From assembly GCA_029939635.1 (NCBI GenBank), contig JAOZSN010000009.1:8220-30111 (forward strand): a stretch of 21,892 bases of DNA, in the 5' to 3' direction. The notes beneath the pieces are model-generated. The model was not told where the DNA came from. It saw only the letters and a list, made by a program, of their open reading frames with translations, and did no database searches. Origin of the DNA: Deltaproteobacteria bacterium. Its GTDB lineage: Bacteria > Desulfobacterota > Desulfobulbia > Desulfobulbales > SURF-16. This document shows positions 14,424-21,892 of this stretch, one piece after another; positions within the stretch are counted from its first letter, which is position 1, and each line of letters begins with the position of its first letter. A program made the translations under genes and the position numbers.

Positions 14424-16079
14424 TTACAAGGTTGCTGTGCGTACCAAAAGTTTGGTGCCTGGGTGGAGCATGTCTTTTTTCAGGCTATTCCAACGTCTGA
14501 TTTGTTCCATGGACAGGTTGAAACGGCGGGAGATGGTCCATAGGGAGTCGCCGGGTCGTACTGAATAATAGAATGGCTTGCCTTTGCTGTCCTGTTCGTC
14601 CAGTAAGGCTGGATGAGTGGCTGCAAGGGGCAGGCTAGCTACTATCTCTGTCTGCTGAGGGGCCAGGGAGGCATCGGTCAGGTAGATGGCCAGTTGCTGG
14701 CCTGCGCGGATTTTGTGCATACTTTGCAGGTTATTCCAGACTACTATCATGTGTTGTTGGACACCGTAGCGTCGGGCAATGCCAGAGATGGAATCACCCT
14801 GGCGTACCTTGTGTAACACCATCTCGGAACCAGACTCTGTTAAGGGAGGTTTGCCATCTTTGTCCCAGATGACAAAGGCCGTGGTCTGGTAGGGTATGCG
14901 CAGGCGTTGGCCAGATGTGAGCTTGGCGCTGTGCAGATTGTTGGTCTTGAGCATGGTTATTTTGGGCAGATTATAGCGGTTACATATCTGGGTCAGCGTT
15001 TCTCCATTCCGTACCGTGTGGGTTTTATATTTAGTGGCTACCATGGGATAGACCTTTGGCAGGTTTTGGGTCAGCAGTTCCTTCTTCCCTGATGGAATTT
15101 TGATCGGATAGTTGCCGATATTAGGTGGGGTGATACGCTTACGTAACTGGCGGTTAAGATTGTGGATGGTGTCAAAGTCTGTATCACAGGCCACAGCAAT
15201 GGCCTTGAGCGATGTCCAGCGCGGCACGGTGGTTATCTCGTAGTCTAAGGGGGCTTGGTAGGCTATATCATCGAAGCCGTATTTTTCTGGTTCTTTGGCA
15301 ATGATAATGGCGGCAATGAGCTTGGGGACATAAAGTTTTGTTTCACTGCGCAGATAGTTTTTTTGAGCCAGATCCCAGAAATTGTCAACCTTGTAGCGTT
15401 TCAGGCCACGTTGGATTTTTCCTGGACCGGCATTATAGGCGGCCACAGCAAGATGCCAGTCATTAAATTCTGCATAGAGATCAGAAAGAAAGGTAATGGC
15501 TGAGGCGGTAGCCGCGGCCGGATCACGGCGTTCATCTTCGTAGGTATTGACCTTGAGGTCGTAATGGCGAGCAGTGGAACGAATAAACTGCCACGGTCCT
15601 GCTGCCCTGGCCCTAGAGTAGGCGGTGAGGCTATAGCCACTTTCAATCATAGGCAAATAGGCAAGATCCTCTGGAAGCCCAGCCTCTTTTAATTGGGCCT
15701 GGATCATGGGGAGGTATTTGCCGGAACGTTCCATCCAGCGGCGGAAGGTGGATGGCTGGCGGTTCTGAAAGAAATCAAGGTAAAACTCAACCTGCTTATT
15801 CATGGTCACCGGAAAATCATAGGTGACTTCAGGACTCTCTGCCTTGCTGATCTCGGAACCTTGTTCCCAGCTGCCCAGTTCTTGAAGTTTTTTGATTTCT
15901 TCTGAAACAGTGATTTCTGGCTCAGGAATGGAGGTCTCTTCCAGAGTGCTGACAATCTCTGGCACCTGAATAATTTCAGGTTGGTGGAGTTTGGCAAGCT
16001 GGACATGCTGATTGCTGATACAACCAGCAAGAAGGCTTAATGCCAAGACGGCTAATATCGGGTAACGGAAAAAATGCAT
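14424..16079 (-). CDS. mltD: Membrane-bound lytic murein transglycosylase D-type with LysM repeats
   Basis: The 551-residue lipoprotein starts MHFFRYPILAVLALSLLAGC, with lipobox LAGC (C20). An Slt-type catalytic domain follows at about 95-250, with the catalytic Glu in LPMIESGYS (E146) and AYNAGPG (214-220). A degenerate LysM-like segment precedes three clear LysM repeats at about 350-397, 422-467 and 502-549 (HTVRNGETLTQI, HKVRQGDSISGI, YSVRPGDSLWTI). It cleaves glycan strands, leaving anhydromuramic ends. The ATG at 16079 is preferred; an in-frame TTG at 16094 would add five residues. It is divergent from a peptidoglycan synthase gene, across a noncoding region with structured sequence. Confidence 0.93.
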   Translation of the reverse strand: MHFFRYPILAVLALSLLAGCISNQHVQLAKLHQPEIIQVPEIVSTLEETSIPEPEITVSEEIKKLQELGSWEQGSEISKAESPEVTYDFPVTMNKQVEFYLDFFQNRQPSTFRRWMERSGKYLPMIQAQLKEAGLPEDLAYLPMIESGYSLTAYSRARAAGPWQFIRSTARHYDLKVNTYEDERRDPAAATASAITFLSDLYAEFNDWHLAVAAYNAGPGKIQRGLKRYKVDNFWDLAQKNYLRSETKLYVPKLIAAIIIAKEPEKYGFDDIAYQAPLDYEITTVPRWTSLKAIAVACDTDFDTIHNLNRQLRKRITPPNIGNYPIKIPSGKKELLTQNLPKVYPMVATKYKTHTVRNGETLTQICNRYNLPKITMLKTNNLHSAKLTSGQRLRIPYQTTAFVIWDKDGKPPLTESGSEMVLHKVRQGDSISGIARRYGVQQHMIVVWNNLQSMHKIRAGQQLAIYLTDASLAPQQTEIVASLPLAATHPALLDEQDSKGKPFYYSVRPGDSLWTISRRFNLSMEQIRRWNSLKKDMLHPGTKLLVRTATL

Positions 16080-16260
16080 ATGTTCTATATCCAAAATGAA
16101 TGGTTTCTTGGTACCCTAAAGAAGTTCTACAATACTTTTTTGGGTGAATCGGCTGCGACTATAAACTGTTTTAATGGAAAAATGGAGGTTTTTTGTCTAG
16201 TCAAAAAACGAATTTTCCTTGATGTTGTCTACTAATTAGTGAATTATGCTGGGTTTGTAA

Positions 16261-16400
16261 AAAAAATAAAAGCTAGGAAAATGTTCCCTCTTTACTATAC
16301 GTATCTTTGGTGCAGACGGTTGCTGTCCTAGCCAGCTTTTACACACAACTAGTAATAATAGCCTATTTTGTCTAAAATGTCCAAAATAGGCTCTGAGGCG
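16261..16400 (-). ncRNA. Possible structured small RNA ending in a terminator-like stem
   Basis: On the minus strand, a perfect stem AGCCTATTTTG/CAAAATAGGCT (16392-16360, 11-base loop) is followed by a long stem pairing AAAAGCTGGCTAGGA (16340-16326) with TCCTAGCTTTT (16278-16268) apart from a 4-base bulge. It is then followed directly by ATTTTTTTT. A stem then T-run is the form of an intrinsic terminator, though the loop here is unusually large (47 bases). No known RNA family was recognised and no promoter identified. It may instead be part of the mltD leader. Confidence 0.25.
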
Positions 16401-16427
16401 ATGCTGTCTCAAGCTAAACATATAAAA

Positions 16428-16569
16428 GGGTACTTTGAATAATTAGATATTTAGCTCGAGGATCAGGAACGGTTAAAATAAAAAACGCAGCATATTCAGT
16501 GATATGTGAGCATTCTTCTTTTTGCCGTGACGCAGTAATCTGGTGAAATAGCAATTATTCAAGGTACCC
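16428..16569. mobile_element. 142-bp palindromic MITE/REP-like element
   Basis: The ends are inverted repeats: GGGTACTTTGAATAATT (16428-16444) and AATTATTCAAGGTACCC (16553-16569), 16 of 17 bases complementary. The inside also folds: ACGG (16470-16473) pairs with CCGT (16524-16527), and CATAT pairs with ATATG around TCAGTG near the centre. It carries no gene, and no clear target-site duplication was found. The end sequence is shared with the palindrome at 4383-4422. The right end lies 19 bases before the PBP start codon, so it forms much of that gene's leader. Confidence 0.55.
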
Positions 16570-16588
16570 CAAAATAGGTAAGCCAAAC

Positions 16589-19500
16589 GTGTCACCCATC
16601 CCTCCAAGATACTCAAACTGGAAAGAGTATGAACCCCGTTATCGGGGGAGGAAAAATCGTTCTCGTTTTCAGAGAGTACTATTCTTTCTGTTGAAAAGTA
16701 TCGTGGCTTTGGTGTTGCTTGTTGTTTTTGGGCTGGCCGGGTCATATTACTGGTGGGTGGTAAAAAATCCAGCCGAGGCTATCCTGCCGGCAAACATCAC
16801 CAAGATTCTCTCCATGGAGAGCCCTGTTTATTACAGTGATGCTACCCATAAGATCGGTGTTTTTTTTGAGGAGTCCCACCGTCAGTACGTTCCGTATCGG
16901 AAAATCCCCAAAGATTTCATCAACGCTATTGTCTCTGCCGAGGATCATGAATTCTTTAGCCATTATGGCATGGATTTTTCTGGCTTAGCGCGGGCTGTGT
17001 TGGCCAATCTCAAGGCCCGTCGCGTGGTTCAGGGAGGTAGTACCCTTACCCAGCAGACCGCAAAAAACCTTTTTAAGCGTCAGGGGCGCTCTTTTAAATC
17101 AAAAATTAAAGAGCTTCTTTTTGCCCTGCAGTTGGAGTGCCATTACCCCAAAGAAAAGATCCTGGAATTTTACATCAATCAGTTTTATGTCAGTGGCAAC
17201 GGCAAGGGCCTGGGTGTGGCGGCACGTTATTATTTTAACAAGGAGGTGGATCAGTTAACTCTGGTGGAATCTGCCTTTATCGCTGGTAGTGTCAAACGGC
17301 CCAACTATTATAATCCCCATCTTAAAAAGAATGCAGAAGCTGCCCAAAAGGCACGAGCTGCCAGTAAGCGGCGAACGGCCTATGTTCTTGGTCAAATGTA
17401 CAAGCTGCAGTACATCGATGCCAATGCCTACCAGCGCGCCCTGATCCAGGAGATACCCTTTCAAAAGGGGCAGACTCGTTATTCCATTAATACCGTGATG
17501 GATCTGATCAAAGACGGTATGGCTGATCCTGCCATTACCGAGGCCTTTGAACTTCATGGTATTGATAATATTGCCACCTCTGGCGTGCGGATTATCACCA
17601 CTATTGATCGTGATATTCAGGAGTCTAGTCTCTATGCCCTGAAAAGCGAGTTGTCTCGTCTGGATATTCGGCTTACAGGTTATGACCGAGATGAATTGCA
17701 GAAGTCCTATGGTAAAATGACTTTTGGTGCAACGCAGGCTCTGGAGGCGGGGACGTTTCTTGTTGGACGGGTGAGCAAGGTGACATTCAAACCCCTTGCT
17801 GTGCATGTTGCCTATGGCCGTAAGGGTGATGATGTCTCCCAGGGAATTATTGATAAAAAGGGTTTGCAAACAGCACTAATGGCCTGGGTTCGCCATAAGC
17901 GCCATCGGTGGTCATCGCCGATTAAAGGGGATGTTGAAAGTTTGCTGGGGGAGATTCATGTTGGAGACCTGGTCTATGTCAGTGTTCGCGACAAGGATCT
18001 TGTGGATGGCACATTCTTGACCTTGGAGAAGTTTCCTGCGGTACAGGGGGCGGTGATCGCCATGCAGGATGGTCATATTCGGTCTATGGTAGGCGGCATG
18101 ACAAACCACTATTTTAACCGGGCTGTTGTTGCCAAACGCCCTATGGGTTCGGTTATCAAACCTCTGGTTTTCGGGGCTGCTCTGCAGTTAGGTTGGAGCA
18201 GCGTTGATCTGCTCAATAACGAGCGTTCCATGTTTGTCTACCATGATGAACCCTACTTCCCGCGTCCAGATCATATCAGTCCATATCCCTTTGCCTCCAT
18301 GAGTTGGGCTGGGGTACATTCGGAAAATCTGGCCACAGTCTGGCTTTTGTACCATCTCTGCGATCGTCTTACGCCAGGCCAGTTCAAGGAGCTTCTCGTT
18401 AATCTTGATATGGCTCGCGCTGAGGGGGAATCATATAACCATTATATGCGCCGGATGCGTGATGATCTTGGTGTTATTGTCAACCAGTCGGCCTTGCAGC
18501 GTCTTGCCTTTGAGAAAGCACGTTCTTTGGTGGAAAGTGATCTTATCTTTGATGGTAAAGAGGATGCTGTGGAGATTTTGGGCAAGTTTCACTACGCAGA
18601 TTATAGTGGTGTGTTGGTGGAAGAAGATGATGAAACTCAGCCTGCAACAGACAAGAAAGCCAAGAGCAAGAAGGAGATTGCTGAGCTGGAGTTGCGAAAG
18701 GATCTGACCCGTGCCAGTTTTAGTCGCCTGCAGGAATTGCATAGTCTCATGGAGCGTTTGCGGACTTTTCCTGACGCCACCCTTGAGACCTATATGCCCA
18801 ATCTCTACTATTTGCCTTTGCAATACCAGCAGAGCGGCCAGGATCTTAGCAGTTTTACCTTTGTCTTTTCTGATACGCCCAAACCCCATTGGCGGCCGGT
18901 AACCAGCCATCTGTTCAATGTCATGATTAACGGTATGTTGCCCGCAGACAGAGATGCCTTCTGGGCTAAGATTCGTATTGATAATTTATTGACTGCTGAG
19001 ATTGTTGCCAAGGTCTCGGCTGCCATGGCCCAGGAGTATGCACGCTTGGGTGCTCTGCCGCCATACAGTGATGAGGTGCTGTATGGGTTGCATGATTTTC
19101 GGGTATTGGCAGGTTTGCAATACCTTATTGCCCTTTGTCGTGAGTTAGGGGTGGAGAGTGATCTTAAACCGGTGCTCTCCTTTCCCCTTGGCTCCAATGT
19201 TATCAGTTTGTACGAATTGGCCCGGATATATGAGGGGTTAACCACGGGCATGGCATATTCGATTAATGGTCAGCAAGATGCCAGTCTTGACCTTATTGCC
19301 CGTATCGAATCCCATGACGGTGAGATTATCTATACCCCTGAGGTGAAGGTCAAGCGTGTTTTTGATCGGCAAACTTCCCTGGAGGTAAGTGATATTCTGC
19401 GCAATGTGGTGAAACATGGCACTGGTCGCTTTGCCTATCGTAATATTCAACTGCATAGCCGTGACCCGGAAATCGAGGCGAACCTGCAGGCCATGGGCAT

Positions 19501-19993
19501 TACTGTGCCGGTGTTGGGTAAGACAGGTACGGCAAATCGCTTCACCAATGCCACCTTTGCCGGTATGGTACCCGGCTCACGCGCAGGTGAGGAAAATGGT
19601 GTAGTCTTAGATAATGGCTTGGTGCTAGCCTCCTATGTAGGCTATGATGACAATCAGCCCATGGTGCGCCGGACGACCCACATTACCGGTTCATCTGGTG
19701 CACTGCCGGTGTGGAGTAGGGTGGCAGCAGATTATATTCTTAATCAAGATTATGCCAAGTCGCTTGATCTGGCAGACCTCTCCTTTTCCGGGGTTAAAGA
19801 GCTACCCCTTTTCTATCCTGATCTTGGACAACTAGAAATCCCCGTGGCCACCCAGCAGGGAGGCCGGGTACTCACGGCACAGGAGAATGAAAATAATTTA
19901 CTGCGCACAGCCCCGGTGGTGATGTTTGGTGAGGTTCTAGCCAATGGTGAGTTGAAACCACAGCGTGCCTTCCGGCCTTTCTGGAGTCAATAA
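16589..19993 (+). CDS. Large class A penicillin-binding protein (glycosyltransferase/transpeptidase)
   Basis: The 1134-residue protein has a short basic cytoplasmic tail, one membrane anchor (about 30-57), a GT51 glycosyltransferase domain and a transpeptidase domain. The GT51 motifs are SAEDHEFFSHYG (E118), GGSTLTQQTAKNL (149-161) and KILEFYIN (E193). The transpeptidase has S521-x-x-K524 (GSVIKP), S578-x-N580 (SENLATV) and K978-T-G (GKTGTAN). The gap from SxN to KTG is about 400 residues, roughly 200 more than usual, because of an insertion at about 590-860 that includes an acidic/Lys-rich, possibly coiled-coil segment (676-725). The enzyme polymerises and cross-links peptidoglycan. It starts at GTG with AGGTA eight bases upstream; no alternative ATG occurs nearby. 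The TPR lipoprotein gene follows 50 bases later. Confidence 0.93.
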   Translation: MSPIPPRYSNWKEYEPRYRGRKNRSRFQRVLFFLLKSIVALVLLVVFGLAGSYYWWVVKNPAEAILPANITKILSMESPVYYSDATHKIGVFFEESHRQYVPYRKIPKDFINAIVSAEDHEFFSHYGMDFSGLARAVLANLKARRVVQGGSTLTQQTAKNLFKRQGRSFKSKIKELLFALQLECHYPKEKILEFYINQFYVSGNGKGLGVAARYYFNKEVDQLTLVESAFIAGSVKRPNYYNPHLKKNAEAAQKARAASKRRTAYVLGQMYKLQYIDANAYQRALIQEIPFQKGQTRYSINTVMDLIKDGMADPAITEAFELHGIDNIATSGVRIITTIDRDIQESSLYALKSELSRLDIRLTGYDRDELQKSYGKMTFGATQALEAGTFLVGRVSKVTFKPLAVHVAYGRKGDDVSQGIIDKKGLQTALMAWVRHKRHRWSSPIKGDVESLLGEIHVGDLVYVSVRDKDLVDGTFLTLEKFPAVQGAVIAMQDGHIRSMVGGMTNHYFNRAVVAKRPMGSVIKPLVFGAALQLGWSSVDLLNNERSMFVYHDEPYFPRPDHISPYPFASMSWAGVHSENLATVWLLYHLCDRLTPGQFKELLVNLDMARAEGESYNHYMRRMRDDLGVIVNQSALQRLAFEKARSLVESDLIFDGKEDAVEILGKFHYADYSGVLVEEDDETQPATDKKAKSKKEIAELELRKDLTRASFSRLQELHSLMERLRTFPDATLETYMPNLYYLPLQYQQSGQDLSSFTFVFSDTPKPHWRPVTSHLFNVMINGMLPADRDAFWAKIRIDNLLTAEIVAKVSAAMAQEYARLGALPPYSDEVLYGLHDFRVLAGLQYLIALCRELGVESDLKPVLSFPLGSNVISLYELARIYEGLTTGMAYSINGQQDASLDLIARIESHDGEIIYTPEVKVKRVFDRQTSLEVSDILRNVVKHGTGRFAYRNIQLHSRDPEIEANLQAMGITVPVLGKTGTANRFTNATFAGMVPGSRAGEENGVVLDNGLVLASYVGYDDNQPMVRRTTHITGSSGALPVWSRVAADYILNQDYAKSLDLADLSFSGVKELPLFYPDLGQLEIPVATQQGGRVLTAQENENNLLRTAPVVMFGEVLANGELKPQRAFRPFWSQ

Positions 19994-20043
19994 AAGTGTA
20001 TACGGTCATCACATTATATCTCTGGTGAATTACAAAAAAATGT

Positions 20044-21792
20044 ATGGATTCAACAAAGTTTAATTTAAGCAAAAGCCATCTTATGTCATTTTTAGAATGG
20101 AAAAAAAATCCTGTGCCTATGTGGTATATTCGTACCACTTCGTTGTTGTTGGCGAGTTTTGTCATCCTGGTAGGCTGTGCCTCTTCACCAGAAATTAAGG
20201 ATGATCCCATACCACTCATGCCTCCCCCTCCTGTGGTGGTGGAAGTAGAGGTAGTAGAGGAAGTGGAGGATGTGGAGACTGATTTCTTGGGCGATGATTT
20301 CCCCAACGAAGAGTTGATGGTTGCCAGTGATCAGGAAAGCAGTGAAACGGACTGTTTGGTCGATCCCCGTTTTCTTGAACAGCGCTTGCGAGTCTATGAA
20401 ACGGCTTTGCCGAAATGGCACAGTATGGCTGCTGAGTATGAGTCCTTGGGATTGGCTCGCGATAAAGGTTGGAACCAGTGTCAACGTGATGTAGAGATAT
20501 TAGTTTTGGAATACCAGGCTCTGCAGGCTGGTGAGAAAGTAGATTTCTCCTCTCTGGTTCGTCGGGATATTGCTTTTTTAGAAAAAGGCTGTCCAGCCCT
20601 CTTTGCTCGTTATGCTGCTCTTGTCCCTGATGTTCTGCAGGGTTTACAGGAGCAGGTGGCCGATCAGGCCCAGGCGATTATTCAATTTTATGGTGAGTCT
20701 GGCACCTCTACTGAGGTGATTGCCGCCATTGAAAATTTTGAGCACATTCGTGAGGCGAAAATCACAGAATCAAATTTGCTCAAGATTTATGGTAATGCCC
20801 TGTTGGAAAATGGCCGTTTCGAAGATGCTGTTGGTGTTTTGGGCCAGGCGGTTGAAGCAGATGCGTCCAACTATGCCCTTCGTCTGCAAGTGGCGCAATT
20901 ACTAATTGCTACTGGTGAGTATGGTCAGGCACGGCAACAATATTTGCATCTTGCTGATCTTTTCCACTCTTGGGAGGATTACAGCAAAACTGTCACCGAT
21001 CACCTGGCTTTACTCTTTGCCACTGGAAAGCATGGACAGGAATTGGAGATGTATCGCCAGGTTTTGGAGGGGTATCTCTCCTCTCAAGGTGAAGAATTGC
21101 CAAATGGCCTTGCTGATATTGTTACGGCTCTTCAGAAAAAATATGAAAAAAGTATCCATGCCACCGAGGCGGCCCGGGTCTTTGGGTTGCTGGAAGATCG
21201 TGTACGTCAACAGACCGCTTTACGCTTGGTGGAGATAGAGAAGCTGGCTGATGGTAAGCAGTATATTGAGGCTTTGGATGCCCTTGAAATATTGCGCGGC
21301 TTGAATCTACCCAATGATTCTATGCAACAGGTTGCTCAGACCCAAGAGACCTTGGTGTTAGCCCGGACAGAATATATTGCCCTCCTTAAGGCCCAGCATG
21401 AACAGGATTTGGTGGATACCTGGCAAGAGGGGCTCAACTTACGAGATATGCAGCTTTACGACGATGCTCTTTCTATTTTTGAGGGGTTACTCGGAACCAG
21501 GTATGATGCCAAGGCTGCTGAAGAGATTGATTCAATTGCCAATATTGCGGCCTTTAGCCTACGCAAGAAGGCCGCAGGTCTCTTTGTGAAGGCTAAACGT
21601 ACGGGAAACAGCACCGCTCGCCTAGCTCTGCTCCATGAATCTAGGGATTTATTAGAGCAAATCCTCAGCAAGTATCCCCAGGTGAAAATTGCCGATAAGG
21701 TTCGGGTAAATCTGCAGAGTATCAATAAGCAGATTGATGATGTGCTGCAATCCTCCGGTCAGTCAGTGCGGCCAGCTCCGCCAATAATGTAG
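20044..21792 (+). CDS. TPR-repeat lipoprotein
   Basis: The 582-residue protein has a hydrophobic segment ending in lipobox LVGC (C45), then a Pro run (PLMPPPP) and an acidic stretch (VEVEVVEEVEDVETD), probably a flexible tether. The rest is helical, with TPR-like repeats clearest at about 243-310 (NALLENGRFEDAVGVLGQAV, LLIATGEYGQARQQY) and further helix pairs up to the end. It should be a membrane-anchored periplasmic scaffold. The signal would fit better from the Met at residue 26 (20119), but neither start has a good Shine-Dalgarno sequence. It follows the PBP gene by 50 bases, so it may be a PBP partner in the manner of lipoprotein activators such as LpoA, which also has TPR-like helices. 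That role is inference only. Confidence 0.82.
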   Translation: MDSTKFNLSKSHLMSFLEWKKNPVPMWYIRTTSLLLASFVILVGCASSPEIKDDPIPLMPPPPVVVEVEVVEEVEDVETDFLGDDFPNEELMVASDQESSETDCLVDPRFLEQRLRVYETALPKWHSMAAEYESLGLARDKGWNQCQRDVEILVLEYQALQAGEKVDFSSLVRRDIAFLEKGCPALFARYAALVPDVLQGLQEQVADQAQAIIQFYGESGTSTEVIAAIENFEHIREAKITESNLLKIYGNALLENGRFEDAVGVLGQAVEADASNYALRLQVAQLLIATGEYGQARQQYLHLADLFHSWEDYSKTVTDHLALLFATGKHGQELEMYRQVLEGYLSSQGEELPNGLADIVTALQKKYEKSIHATEAARVFGLLEDRVRQQTALRLVEIEKLADGKQYIEALDALEILRGLNLPNDSMQQVAQTQETLVLARTEYIALLKAQHEQDLVDTWQEGLNLRDMQLYDDALSIFEGLLGTRYDAKAAEEIDSIANIAAFSLRKKAAGLFVKAKRTGNSTARLALLHESRDLLEQILSKYPQVKIADKVRVNLQSINKQIDDVLQSSGQSVRPAPPIM

Positions 21793-21813
21793 AGAGATCT
21801 TCACATTTCATTG

Positions 21814-21826
21814 GGGAGGGCCTCCC
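21814..21826 (+). terminator. Weak GC-rich hairpin after the TPR lipoprotein gene
   Basis: GGGAG (21814-21818) and CTCCC (21822-21826) form a short GC stem about 20 bases after the stop codon. The following bases are TTCCCTTGTTATTT, which is not a proper T-run, so terminator function is uncertain. Confidence 0.25.
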
Positions 21827-21892
21827 TTCCCTTGTTATTTACATCTGGATGTTACTAAATCCGCCTCATTGTCTCAGCTTTTTTTGCAGAGT

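Larger units (their letters stand above)
16080..16588. other. Long structured intergenic region, mltD / PBP
   Basis: About 500 bases hold no convincing gene; the only short frames lack signals. The region is rich in inverted repeats: GTTTTTTG (16188-16195) / CAAAAAAC (16202-16209), a long imperfect stem (16268-16340), an 11-bp perfect stem (16360-16392) and a 142-bp palindromic element (16428-16569). CCAAAATAGG occurs twice (16381-16390 and 16569-16578). No clear promoter could be assigned to either flanking gene. Confidence 0.6.

Noticed and set aside
16236..16421. Minus-strand open frame of 61 codons in the mltD/PBP gap
   Set aside because: It is short, has no ribosome-binding site, and coincides with strong inverted repeats, which fits noncoding sequence better.
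16381..16578. Two CCAAAATAGG copies as a target-site duplication around the 142-bp element
   Set aside because: The left copy is 37 bases away from the left end of the element, so the pair does not bracket it as an insertion duplication should.
17255..17869. Minus-strand open frame of 204 codons opposite the PBP gene
   Set aside because: It is a shadow of the glycosyltransferase/linker coding region, with no motifs or start signal.

Overview
The window looks like ordinary chromosome from a Gram-negative, probably anaerobic bacterium. The best guess is the Desulfobulbales/Desulfobacterota (Desulfotalea- or Desulfobulbus-like). That placement rests on remembered resemblance of FolE2, DksA, PurA, TatB/TatC and the FlgO-like proteins to deltaproteobacterial families, not on a search. 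Lipoprotein signals, Tat components, a membrane-bound lytic transglycosylase and a class A penicillin-binding protein show a diderm envelope. I see no rRNA, tRNA, CRISPR array, transposase or phage gene.

Layout. Positions 28-4811 are all on the minus strand. In transcription order they are rpoZ, dnaJ overlapping moaC, then dksA, galT overlapping a single-domain response regulator, and a FolE2-family protein. A 378-bp divergent control region (4812-5189) separates rpoZ from a plus-strand run of four exported proteins: a small lipoprotein, two FlgO-domain paralogues and a further lipoprotein (5190-7477). This run converges on purA (7571-8869, minus) across a short repeat cluster. tatB-tatC (9210-10276, plus) converges on a coupled nucleoside deaminase/radical SAM pair (10392-11896, minus). 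Next come a dGTPase-like HD hydrolase and a small acidic protein (plus), then a divergent SDR and an MltD-type lytic transglycosylase (minus). The last block (16589-21792, plus) is a very large bifunctional PBP followed by a TPR lipoprotein.

How the genes fit together. Most are housekeeping: transcription (rpoZ, dksA), folding (dnaJ), molybdopterin (moaC), purines (purA), dNTP control (dgt), export (tatBC) and cell wall (mltD, PBP). The 14.4-21.8 kb part has an envelope theme: a peptidoglycan-cleaving and a peptidoglycan-making enzyme are divergently arranged around a 0.5-kb noncoding region.

Most unusual signals: (1) the FolE2 homologue keeps the overall family sequence but has lost most residues expected to bind the catalytic metal; (2) a related family of palindromic repeats appears as a 40-bp palindrome upstream of dnaJ and as the ends of a 142-bp foldable element just before the PBP gene; (3) the FlgO-like envelope cluster sits away from any flagellar gene; (4) a nucleoside deaminase is coupled to an unassigned radical SAM protein; (5) the PBP carries an insertion of roughly 200 residues in its transpeptidase domain.
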